64,000 nt of DNA from an uncultured Ectothiorhodospiraceae bacterium (GTDB lineage: Bacteria > Pseudomonadota > Gammaproteobacteria > S012-40). The notes below the pieces were generated by a model, which did not search any database, had not been told where the DNA came from, and saw only the letters and a list, made by a program, of their open reading frames with translations. The stretch is taken from NCBI GenBank assembly GCA_945787715.1, contig CALZJE010000007.1:1-64000 (forward strand), in the 5' to 3' direction. Both the position numbers and the translations under genes were made by a program. Positions 46,811-55,440 of the stretch are shown one piece after another; position 1 is the stretch's first letter, and each line of letters starts with the position of its first letter.

Positions 46811-49387
46811 TCAGACATGCAGTTTCTTGAATTCAAGAATAAACTCAGAACCTTTCCCTGGTTCACTGAGTACTTTGATATTGCCTTGATGCTTGTTAAC
46901 CACTGTTTTCACAAACGTTAGGCCCAAACCAACACCACTAGCGATATTTTTAGTTGATGGCATACGCTGATAGCGACCAAACAGTTTTTCAAGGCTTTCT
47001 TTCTCTATTCCATAACCTTGATCTTTAAACGTACAAATAATCTTTTCATCGTTCTCCACAATGTTGATGATAAGCTCAGTATGCGCCGGACTGTATTTAA
47101 TTGCATTTGAAATCAAGTTTATGAATGTTCTTTCAATAAGATCAAAATCACCCATGATTTCGATACTTGGAGAAGAATAATTCGAATTTATCGTGATATT
47201 TTTCTTCTTCGATAAAGCCCATTGCTGATCAATGGCATTATCACAAATGCTTACTAAGTTGATTTCTTCAAGGCTTAATTCGCTAATGTTCTCCGCCCTG
47301 GCAAACTGAACAAATCCTTCTGCCAGACTGAGCGCACGTGAATTAAGAATTCTTAGCCGTTCTAAAAATACTTTTTGTTCATCACCTTGATCACGGCTCT
47401 TGGCTAAATCAAGTTCTGAATTAGTGGAAACAAGTGGAGCTCGCAAATCATGCGATAAGAAATTAATTAACTCTTCTCGTTGACGCTCCTGCTCTTTTAA
47501 TAAGCTGATATCTGAAATATTAATGATTAATCCACTTAACTTCTGAAAACCATCAATGATAGGACTGGTCTTCATAATTATGGACAATCCGCTATCAGTG
47601 ACTGACTGAACAGAAAATGCAGTGTATGACTTGATAGATTGAAATATCTTGTTTTTCAGTGTGCTGCTGTCAATACCGGATTGATCGAGTAAAGTGAGCA
47701 AGGGCTTTCCAATAAATTCCTCACTCTCAGGCAAGTTAAGAATTTTTATCGCTTCGTGATTAATGTTAACAAGAGTACCAAATTGATTGGTAATTAGAAC
47801 GCCATCCGGCATTTGCTCAATGCTTTCGTCAATAACTTTTCGCATTAAGCGCAATTGATTTGTTGCGTCTTTGACATCTTCCACACGTTGTTGAACAACT
47901 TCAATGGTACCTTTACCTTCTACTGAGGAACTGGCAATAACATTAAAAACAAATTGTTCGATGAGCTCTTGTTGGGTAGGGTTAAGATTTATCGCTCTAG
48001 GCCAATTGATATAGCAATCCCAACCACTGTTAGTTATTTTTGTGCGCAACACGTTATTGTTATCCGAATATTTTTCACCATATTCAAACCGATGTATTGT
48101 GCCAGGTACAAATATCTCGAGCCCAATAACAGGAATCATTTTGGAGAGAAATTCAAATTCAGAGTTTATGGAATAAGTTACCTGGTATTTAAGCGCAGCT
48201 TTTTCGGAGTTTAAAAGTACAAGTTCCTCATTGAGCGATTTAATGGCGTAGTCTAATCGGCGCCAACTCCATAGTGGAAAACTGCCAAGTAATACGATAA
48301 TGGTAGCCATGGGCGGAATCCATACATATTGATATCTCATAAGCAGGATTGCAAGAAAGGCAGTGCTCATCACCAAAAATCCCGCTGTTAATAGAGCCAT
48401 GAGAGGAGGTAAGCGAGGATAAATAAATACTGGTATTAATATTAATATTAATCCGATGATTAATGTTATGTTGTCTTCCGATTTTGTTATAAAACTGTTG
48501 CTACGCAATCCGTGAAATATTGTTGCGTTGATTTCTACTCCCGGCATTGCATGCCTTTGCCCAGAAACAGGAGTAGGTAATACATCACCTAATCCGGTAG
48601 CAGTCGCACCGACAAATATTATTTTGTCATCTAAAAAACTTAATGGGTAACTCGGCGATAAAACATCTGCAAATGAAACACGATTTAAATGTCCGGGAGG
48701 ACCAATATACGGTATATAAACGTGATAGTCTCGAACCCATATATTGGGATTTTCGGCTCCAATATTTTGATTTCTAGTACCTGGAATAAAAGTAATGTCA
48801 CGATCATAGACAAGTCGATAGAGTGGTAAGGCTATGTTATCCCAGTGTGGCTGCCCCAACCCCTCTTTCAAATAGGTGCTTCTAGCAATACCATCTTGAT
48901 CCAACTCTACATGCACATGCCCCAACTCCCGCGTTACATTTGCTAATTCAGGAATGGGTAACGTTTCAATGAGCTGACCATTTAGTCTATTTTGCTCAAC
49001 CAACACCGGCATGATAATCCGATCATTATTTTTAACGGCTTCGATGAGTTCTAAATCACTGATAGGATCGTTGTAATTAATCTCTGAAAAAATTAGATCA
49101 AGCACAATTCCTTTAGCTTTAGTTTGCGAAAGCTTATTAATTAATTCAGCGTGGAGGCTACGCGGCCATGGCCAGCGGCCAAACTGCCTCAAACTTTGTT
49201 CATCAATGTCGATGATGACAATATCATCTGGCGCGGGTTTTGACCAATACTTAATATGCGCATCATAGATAACATTATCTATACGCCACAGTGCATCACT
49301 GAAAAATAATGCGCAATAACTGACAACTAAAACAATCGCAAACTTGAGTTGCTCAGTGCGCAATAATCGCCGTGGTTTACTGGACAT
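46811..49387 (-). CDS. CHASE2-PAS sensor histidine kinase
   Basis: An 858-residue membrane kinase. Order: one N-terminal membrane helix (about 17-35), an extracytoplasmic CHASE2 domain (about 40-295, with DIVIIDIDEQSLRQFGRWPWPR), three membrane helices (about 303-375), a coiled or GAF-like region, a PAS domain (about 515-630, starting VIDESIEQMPDGVLIT), then HisKA with the phospho-histidine in FLSHDLRAPL, and HATPase boxes NLISNAIKYSP, DQGYGIEKESLEKLFGRYQR and GVGLGLTFV. Its upstream neighbours are a LysM-FecR protein and a response regulator on the same strand. Confidence 0.95.
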   Translation of the reverse strand: MSSKPRRLLRTEQLKFAIVLVVSYCALFFSDALWRIDNVIYDAHIKYWSKPAPDDIVIIDIDEQSLRQFGRWPWPRSLHAELINKLSQTKAKGIVLDLIFSEINYNDPISDLELIEAVKNNDRIIMPVLVEQNRLNGQLIETLPIPELANVTRELGHVHVELDQDGIARSTYLKEGLGQPHWDNIALPLYRLVYDRDITFIPGTRNQNIGAENPNIWVRDYHVYIPYIGPPGHLNRVSFADVLSPSYPLSFLDDKIIFVGATATGLGDVLPTPVSGQRHAMPGVEINATIFHGLRSNSFITKSEDNITLIIGLILILIPVFIYPRLPPLMALLTAGFLVMSTAFLAILLMRYQYVWIPPMATIIVLLGSFPLWSWRRLDYAIKSLNEELVLLNSEKAALKYQVTYSINSEFEFLSKMIPVIGLEIFVPGTIHRFEYGEKYSDNNNVLRTKITNSGWDCYINWPRAINLNPTQQELIEQFVFNVIASSSVEGKGTIEVVQQRVEDVKDATNQLRLMRKVIDESIEQMPDGVLITNQFGTLVNINHEAIKILNLPESEEFIGKPLLTLLDQSGIDSSTLKNKIFQSIKSYTAFSVQSVTDSGLSIIMKTSPIIDGFQKLSGLIINISDISLLKEQERQREELINFLSHDLRAPLVSTNSELDLAKSRDQGDEQKVFLERLRILNSRALSLAEGFVQFARAENISELSLEEINLVSICDNAIDQQWALSKKKNITINSNYSSPSIEIMGDFDLIERTFINLISNAIKYSPAHTELIINIVENDEKIICTFKDQGYGIEKESLEKLFGRYQRMPSTKNIASGVGLGLTFVKTVVNKHQGNIKVLSEPGKGSEFILEFKKLHV

Positions 49388-49414
49388 TTATTAAAATAAT
49401 TGAGTTATAAATGC

Positions 49415-50761
49415 TTATTCACTGATGAGCAGCGAATAGTATTCGCTAAATGGGCCCAGCTCATCATTTGATGAAATTGCTGCTACGCGCCAGAAATAAT
49501 TCCCTTCTGATAATGGTGCGGAAATACGAAAAAACTGTTGTTCAATCACTTGATCAATTATGAGATCTGAAAAATCGTTAGTTGATGAAACTTGCACACG
49601 ATAGCCTTTCACGTTATCAATGCGAAACCAGTGAAACGTTGGCTTATTCGTCTGTACTTCATCACCATTGCTTGGTGAGTTTAGTTTTGGCTGTGCCAGG
49701 GCATCAGTGGAAGCAAAACCTGCATTAAACTTATGTATTGCAGTTAATCCCTGCAAACCAATTTTATCAATTGCTCTCACAAACAAGATATATTTTCCAT
49801 TTTTGGGTAATGAAACTTTCACGATTGGTTGATGAGATTTAGAGGTAAATACGATATTGTTATCATCATCCTGCGTGCGAATTTCTACATAATAACTCAT
49901 AGCATCACTTACCGAAGGCCAACTAAACTTTATATCTTTACTCATGAGCATTGGTTCTAAATACGCTAAATTCGCTTTAGGTAACAATTTAATTGGCGGA
50001 GAAGGTGGCTTTCCTACTTCTGCGACCGTACCAAAACCCGCGTTTAATACGCTTTCCCCTTGAGGATTACTCACCAAAACCGTACCCTCATCAACACTAC
50101 TCAACATGCTAGTTTCATTAGGTACCTGTAAATGAAATTTAGTACCGCGAACCGCAGCTACTGCTGCAGGGGTCATGATTTCAAATCGGCTTTGTGGCTT
50201 TTGAAATGGAATCACATCGGAAGAAATGTTTCCTCGCTTTAACCTCATTTGTGTATCTACGATCGCCGCTTTATCAACATAATTAATTTGATTTAGCATA
50301 AGTATGCTATCAGACTTTACAGCCATGCGAGAACCATCAGCAAATTCGATAATGGCATAACTTTGATCGGCTGTTTGAATTTGGTATCCATTATTTAGTG
50401 GTAAATTGTCTATGACCTCAATTCTAATACCGGCCTTATTCACAACTGCTACCGTTCCTTGAGTTGCAATGAGCCTGGCAGATTTAGGTTGATTACTTAA
50501 CCAAGTGTAGGGGATATGTATTTTTGTGCCAGGTTGTAATCCTTGCGGGTTAGTGACTTTGTTGTATTCTTGCAGTTTTTTCCAGTCATTAACATTGATT
50601 AAAAACCGCTGAGAAATGTTCCAAATCGAATCTCCAGGGCGAGTAGTATATACCCAATCCTCCGAATGAGCGGTGGGCATAAATAAAAGAAGCAGTAATG
50701 TTAAAAGAACGACCTGTTTAATACTAAGCACTGTTTTTTGCATCATTTTCGCTATCATCAC
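49415..50761 (-). CDS. Exported LysM and FecR-domain protein
   Basis: A 448-residue protein with a signal peptide (VVLLTLLLLLFMPTAHSED), a LysM peptidoglycan-binding domain (WVYTTRPGDSIWNISQRFL, residues 36-85), a FecR domain (about 100-240, with IIEFADGSRMAVKSDS and AAVRGTKFHLQV), and two fibronectin-like repeats (FSWPSVSDAMSYYVEI and FHWFRIDNVKGYRVQV). It probably senses or supports envelope state for the adjacent CHASE2 kinase; this is inferred from context. The annotated GTG start overlaps the regulator gene by 38 bases; ATG 50746 or 50743 is possible. Confidence 0.9.
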   Translation of the reverse strand: MMIAKMMQKTVLSIKQVVLLTLLLLLFMPTAHSEDWVYTTRPGDSIWNISQRFLINVNDWKKLQEYNKVTNPQGLQPGTKIHIPYTWLSNQPKSARLIATQGTVAVVNKAGIRIEVIDNLPLNNGYQIQTADQSYAIIEFADGSRMAVKSDSILMLNQINYVDKAAIVDTQMRLKRGNISSDVIPFQKPQSRFEIMTPAAVAAVRGTKFHLQVPNETSMLSSVDEGTVLVSNPQGESVLNAGFGTVAEVGKPPSPPIKLLPKANLAYLEPMLMSKDIKFSWPSVSDAMSYYVEIRTQDDDNNIVFTSKSHQPIVKVSLPKNGKYILFVRAIDKIGLQGLTAIHKFNAGFASTDALAQPKLNSPSNGDEVQTNKPTFHWFRIDNVKGYRVQVSSTNDFSDLIIDQVIEQQFFRISAPLSEGNYFWRVAAISSNDELGPFSEYYSLLISE

Positions 50762-51449
50762 TCACGTTTTCTAGTCGATAACCATGTCGATAAATCGAAG
50801 TAAGCTTCCACCCATTAGCTGGCCGTAATTGCAATTTAGTGCGCACAATACTGATATGCGTATCTACTGTTCTGGTATTTAAATCTGACCTTAATCCCCA
50901 AATGCGCTCTAAAATGTGTCCGCGGCTTAATACGCATCCGATGTTTTCAAACAAAAACAACGCCACTTGAAACTCTCTGCTCGTCAGTTTTATTGCAGTA
51001 TCATGCAAGTAAATCGTTTCGTTTTTTTTATCAAATACGTATGGCGGAAAACTTAGCCGCGATTCATTCGCAGTATTTGTTTCGACGCGACGTAACGTTG
51101 CATTTATTCGAGCATACAACTCATTTTGCCTAAGCGGTTTAATAAGATAATCGTCAGCGCCAGCTTCCAAGCCCATGACAATATCATTTTCGCTATCCCT
51201 GCTCGTCGTAAATAAAATGGGGGATTGAATATTATATTCAGCACGTAGCTGTTTAACGATATCTATACCGTTTGTATCGGGCAATTCCCAATCAACGAGA
51301 TACAGATCAAAGCTATCATTAGCTACGCGTCGTAATAAGCTGATTCCAGTTTCAAAATGATGACAGAAATAACCCTTGTCTTTTAGCCAGGCGCTGACTA
51401 ACTCAGCTTGTGACACATCATCTTCAAGTAAGGCAATTCTCAACTGCAT
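50724..51449 (-). CDS. OmpR/PhoB-family response regulator
   Basis: A 241-residue two-domain regulator. The receiver has the acidic pair LLEDDVSQ, the phospho-acceptor in YLVDWELPDTNG and the lysine in YLIKPLRQ. The C-terminal winged helix shows LTSREFQVALFLFENIG and RTVDTHISIVRTKL. I chose ATG 51449 with GAGAGGA just upstream. It is the first gene of the regulator, FecR, CHASE2-kinase set and is the likely target of that kinase. Confidence 0.95.
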   Translation of the reverse strand: MQLRIALLEDDVSQAELVSAWLKDKGYFCHHFETGISLLRRVANDSFDLYLVDWELPDTNGIDIVKQLRAEYNIQSPILFTTSRDSENDIVMGLEAGADDYLIKPLRQNELYARINATLRRVETNTANESRLSFPPYVFDKKNETIYLHDTAIKLTSREFQVALFLFENIGCVLSRGHILERIWGLRSDLNTRTVDTHISIVRTKLQLRPANGWKLTSIYRHGYRLENVSDDSENDAKNSA

Positions 51450-52059
51450 CCATGATCCTCTCAATGTACGCTATTTTGACCACAGGGCGAAGTGGTGTTT
51501 ATATATTCGAATTGTACATAGATTTCTTGCCCGTTGGAAACGTAATTTGGATTAACTAATTCATAACAACAAAAGGAAATATCCTGAAATCGGTTGTAAA
51601 TAACTCGCTTTTACGGAATATTCACTGAGCAGGTGCTTACCCTACCAACCATAGATTGATGCTATTTGACTGTCGTGAATGTTAGAAATTATAAAAAAAC
51701 TTCAATCCCTCATTCCTACTTTTGAGAGAGAAAATTGGGAATAGGTTGTTGCAACTCCACAATTTGGAAGAAAGCAATCACAAAAAAATAGATGCAAGAT
51801 CACGAAAACTATCTAACTGTGGGCGCAGATATTTGATCAACGATGTTCATATAAAAAAAATGCCTGTTTATTCTACACTTTTTTAAATATCTACATACAG
51901 CGACACCAGCGCTATCATCTAATATCTAAACAGACGCGAAATAAAAACGTACAAATAGATTCACGTCTATCTTTGTTAGCTTGACATCCACCTCAAACAG
52001 GCGGATAAATTTACATGATTTAGAAAAATCCAGCCTTACATACCACGGAGGTTATCGTC
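51450..52059. other. Intergenic region between divergent regulator and phosphoesterase genes (610 bases)
   Basis: No gene supported in six frames. The region is A+T-rich and must contain promoters for both divergent genes. I saw no strong palindrome or repeat. Confidence 0.45.
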
Positions 52060-53733
52060 ATGTCAGAGAATAGCGAATTTCTTACAAAAGAAGATATTTC
52101 TACGCCCGTTGCAGATCAACCCAATGAACCGGATAGTGGCTCGGTCATTTTAAGCCAAGCATATAAAAGTGCCGGACCCAATCGAAATAACCGACTATGT
52201 GTTGTCATCAGCGATATACATTTAACCGATGGCTCCGTTGGCATCCAAAATCTCAGCAATAAGGCATGGGATGATTTTTTCAATAAGATTGAAGACACAT
52301 GCCGGAATAAACAAATAAAGGAAGTTCATCTTATCTTCGATGGTGATTTTATTGATCTTATACGGAGTGGTGAGTGGGCGGATGAGAATTTTTATCCTTG
52401 GCAGCGAAATGACGACGGTGAATTGTTCAATAATATTATTAATCGTATTACTCGAAAAATCCTGGAAGTCCATGCGTATTTCTTCTCTCTATTGAGAAAC
52501 TTTGATTCAACGATAAAAGATAAATGTGAATCAGTTGAATCTACAAAGACTATCATCATACTTGGCAATCATGATAAAGAGATCCTCTTAGTTAATGATG
52601 CCCTCGCTTACTTCTACGAACAAGCACTAGGGAGAACTGCCGAAAGTTTTACAGATGGGGAACGGCGGCATATTGGGCGCATGTATGGTGATAAAGATAT
52701 GTTTCTTACTGACAAGAGCCGTGTGCCCTATTTTCCTTTTTATCATGCTGATAAGGATTTCCGTTTATTCACCACACATGGGCAATGGCGAGACTCAGAA
52801 AACAGCGTTGCAGTAGAAGCTGAAGGGGGTAAGCCTGGCTGGAGTGCAGATGATGGTTGGCAACCTCAAGTCTGGTCCCAGCTCAACTATCGCCCTTTTA
52901 TAGAATCATGCTTTGGTGACACTGTTGCTGCTGGAGTGCTATCTACTTTTATTTTCAAGACCAAGAGAGAGTTGGCGAGCAAGAACATTGTTGTTAACCG
53001 GCTCAATCACATCCTTGATGAACTCGATCTTTATCGCCCATCATATCTCGCTGTACAAAGAATTATTGAAGAATCCAAAGCTATGCGGAAGGCGAAAAAA
53101 GATATTGCAGCAGTGGAAGTAATCGAGAAAAATTTGATGTCATGCGTTGTGTGCTGGTTGAGTTGGGATTTTACACACCAAAGCGCATCAAAAAAGCTTA
53201 AATTTCCTCTCTTGTTTGCACGATTCATATTAAAAGCACTAAAAATATTTGGCAAGAAAATCGAGCTAAGCGCAATTCTATGGGGAATGAAAGGCTTTGC
53301 CAGATTAAGCCATCAGCGTAGATCCGGTGTTGATTTGAAAAAAATGCGTACGTTCCCAGGTTTTCAACCACCTTTTAGCAATAATGGTTTTCAAATTCAT
53401 GGTGAGGGCCACACCCATAATCCGCTTGAAGAAGAGGCCAATTTAAACAGCCAACTTAGTGAAGCCACCAGAGTAAAATATAACACAAATTTTACATACG
53501 TGAATTTCGGGGCTTGGCGTGATCAAATTATTGCCCGAAAGGACAAAGGTTATCGCCGCAGAGGCATGTTAAGAACATTTAATATTCTTGATTTGAACGC
53601 ATCAGATGATGCACCTAATCAGTTAGGTCGGCAATTTTCCTTTTACACTCAGGATGTAGCTATCTGGAGAGATTCACTTGACCGCATAGAAGAGAAAGAA
53701 ACGAGAGAAGAGGCTACACAGGTTAACGCTTAG
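52060..53733 (+). CDS. Large calcineurin-like metallophosphoesterase
   Basis: A 557-residue cytoplasmic protein (no signal peptide) with every metallophosphoesterase motif: VVISDIHLTDG, IFDGDFIDLI, IILGNHDKE, FTTHGQWRDSE and a final EGHTHNP. Between the fourth and fifth motifs lies a long helical insertion (about residues 280-420, with a hydrophobic patch at WLSWDFTH and FARFILKAL), which makes it much larger than common family members. The substrate is unknown. It has a good site (GGAGG) before ATG 52060 and converges on glgC. Confidence 0.88.
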   Translation: MSENSEFLTKEDISTPVADQPNEPDSGSVILSQAYKSAGPNRNNRLCVVISDIHLTDGSVGIQNLSNKAWDDFFNKIEDTCRNKQIKEVHLIFDGDFIDLIRSGEWADENFYPWQRNDDGELFNNIINRITRKILEVHAYFFSLLRNFDSTIKDKCESVESTKTIIILGNHDKEILLVNDALAYFYEQALGRTAESFTDGERRHIGRMYGDKDMFLTDKSRVPYFPFYHADKDFRLFTTHGQWRDSENSVAVEAEGGKPGWSADDGWQPQVWSQLNYRPFIESCFGDTVAAGVLSTFIFKTKRELASKNIVVNRLNHILDELDLYRPSYLAVQRIIEESKAMRKAKKDIAAVEVIEKNLMSCVVCWLSWDFTHQSASKKLKFPLLFARFILKALKIFGKKIELSAILWGMKGFARLSHQRRSGVDLKKMRTFPGFQPPFSNNGFQIHGEGHTHNPLEEEANLNSQLSEATRVKYNTNFTYVNFGAWRDQIIARKDKGYRRRGMLRTFNILDLNASDDAPNQLGRQFSFYTQDVAIWRDSLDRIEEKETREEATQVNA

Positions 53734-53758
53734 CGTCAAAAAGCGTACAATTCTGATC

Positions 53759-53789
53759 CTTTGCGTTCTGAATACAACAGAGCGCAAAG
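53759..53789. terminator. Hairpin between converging phosphoesterase and glgC genes
   Basis: A 12-bp stem (CTTTGCGTTCTG / CAGAGCGCAAAG, one G-T pair) with a 7-base loop. It has no long T-run on either side, but its place between two converging genes fits a bidirectional transcription end. Confidence 0.7.
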
Positions 53790-53810
53790 TATAATGCAAT
53801 CTACTCTAAC

Positions 53811-55031
53811 TTAATCGAACTTGTAACCGCGAGGAATAACCACTATGCCGTTCTCAGAAATTGTGAACCGCTCAGCGTCTTTTTCTTTATCAATCCCAAT
53901 CATTTCACCATCAGGTATGACGACATTTTTATCGATAATGCATCGATTGAGCACCGCACGCTTTCCTACTCTCACATTATTGAGTACCAACGAGTTTTGA
54001 ATGTTGGCCTCGTCGCCAATAAATACATCTGAAAATAGTATAGAGTGCTGAACACAACCACCAGATATAACAACACCACTAGAGGCGATAGAGTTAATGA
54101 ACATTCCCTCATTACCTTCATCACCGGGAACAGTTCTGCAGGGCGGGTGTTGTGATTGATAGGTTCTTATCGGCCAGTCGGACTGATATAAGTTCATAGG
54201 AGGGATGGGGTTTAATAAATCCATATTTGCATCATAGTAACTATCGATGGTACCCACATCTCGCCAGTACTCGTCAGGTGTTACCCGACCTTGCGTGCTG
54301 CCAAATTTGAAAGCAGATACCCGCTCGGATTTAATTAGCTTAGGGATAATATCGTGCCCAAAGTCATGCTTAGAGTCACTATCCTCTGCGTCTTCCGCTA
54401 ATGCTTTTAGCAAAGTTCCCATAGAGAAGATATAAACACCCATGGAGACTAATGCATGATCTGGATTACCCGGAACAGGAACGGGCGAAACTGGCTTTTC
54501 GTTAAACTCTCTTACCCTGGATGATCCATCTATTCCAATAACACCAAATGCACTTGCTTCTGCGACCGGGACTTCCCGACAAGCAATTGTTAATGCGGCA
54601 TTTGTTTCTTTATGAACATTAAGCATCGCTGCATAGTCCATGCGATAGATATGATCACCTGACAAGACGATTACCCAGTCCGCTTCGCTACGTTCTAATA
54701 AATAGGTGTTTTGATGGATTGCATCTGCGGTTCCCTCATACCAATTTTCGCCTCTTCGCATTTGAGGTGGCACGGTTGTTATATATTCACCCAATTCTGG
54801 ATTAAAAATCGACCACCCGTCACGAATATGCTTTTGTAGTGAAAAGGACTTGTACTGAGTTAAAACAAGAACTCTTCTCACCCCAGATTGAACACAGTTA
54901 GTCAGTGTAAAATCGATGATTCGATATTTTCCACCAAACGGTACCGCTGGTTTTGCTCTTTCCTTTGTTAAAGGATGCAATCTAGAGCCAACACCTCCCG
55001 CTAATATCACTGCAACTGCATTATCAATCAT
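53811..55031 (-). CDS. glgC: Glucose-1-phosphate adenylyltransferase
   Basis: GlgC makes ADP-glucose for glycogen synthesis. The 406-residue protein has the nucleotide-binding start AVILAGGVGSRLHPLTKERAK, the segment RIIDFTLTNCVQSG, GTADAIHQNTYLL, VLSGDHIYRMDY, and the glucose-phosphate site FNEKP; a left-handed beta-helix ends the protein. The expected partners glgA and glgB are not in the window. The upstream gene on the same strand encodes a glycogen-binding protein. Confidence 0.97.
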   Translation of the reverse strand: MIDNAVAVILAGGVGSRLHPLTKERAKPAVPFGGKYRIIDFTLTNCVQSGVRRVLVLTQYKSFSLQKHIRDGWSIFNPELGEYITTVPPQMRRGENWYEGTADAIHQNTYLLERSEADWVIVLSGDHIYRMDYAAMLNVHKETNAALTIACREVPVAEASAFGVIGIDGSSRVREFNEKPVSPVPVPGNPDHALVSMGVYIFSMGTLLKALAEDAEDSDSKHDFGHDIIPKLIKSERVSAFKFGSTQGRVTPDEYWRDVGTIDSYYDANMDLLNPIPPMNLYQSDWPIRTYQSQHPPCRTVPGDEGNEGMFINSIASSGVVISGGCVQHSILFSDVFIGDEANIQNSLVLNNVRVGKRAVLNRCIIDKNVVIPDGEMIGIDKEKDAERFTISENGIVVIPRGYKFD

Positions 55032-55113
55032 AATAATTTGCTTTTTTAATTCAAATTCTAAGCTTATAGAAAACTTCTAGCAATCAAGCTAGCTCCAGGA
55101 CAACTGAAAGTAA

Positions 55114-55416
55114 CTATACGACAACGACTGAGTTTTCGGCATCAGTGTATTCTGTAGGAACGTACTTATCGGCATTAGAATCATTTATCCACGCTTTGCC
55201 ATCAATTAAGTATCGAAATTGGTATTCAGTTCCGACGTCTAAATCTATGACTGAAGTGAATGAGCCATTCTTCAGCTTTTTCATTTTATGTTTTTTCTTA
55301 TTCCAGTTATTAAAGTCGCCGACAATGCTTACATTTTTAGCATTTCCAGCAGCCTCTTTTGGAAGCGCAAAACTTACTTTGCAAACTGGTTTAGTTTTTA
55401 GGTATTGTTTCTTCAT
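55114..55416 (-). CDS. Stand-alone CBM48 glycogen-binding domain protein
   Basis: A 100-residue protein that is almost entirely one isoamylase-N/CBM48-type domain: VSIVGDFNNWNKKKHKMKKLKNG, then SVIDLDVGTEYQFRYLIDG and WINDSNADKY. The tryptophans and the FRYLIDGK strand are those that contact alpha-glucan in AMPK-beta-type modules. It has a basic N-terminus (KKQYLKTKP) and no catalytic domain. It lies 24 bases after glgP and 82 bases before glgC on the same strand, so it probably helps to place or tune these enzymes on glycogen. Confidence 0.9.
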   Translation of the reverse strand: MKKQYLKTKPVCKVSFALPKEAAGNAKNVSIVGDFNNWNKKKHKMKKLKNGSFTSVIDLDVGTEYQFRYLIDGKAWINDSNADKYVPTEYTDAENSVVVV

Positions 55417-55440
55417 TTTAAGTTACTCCGTTAAGGCTAT

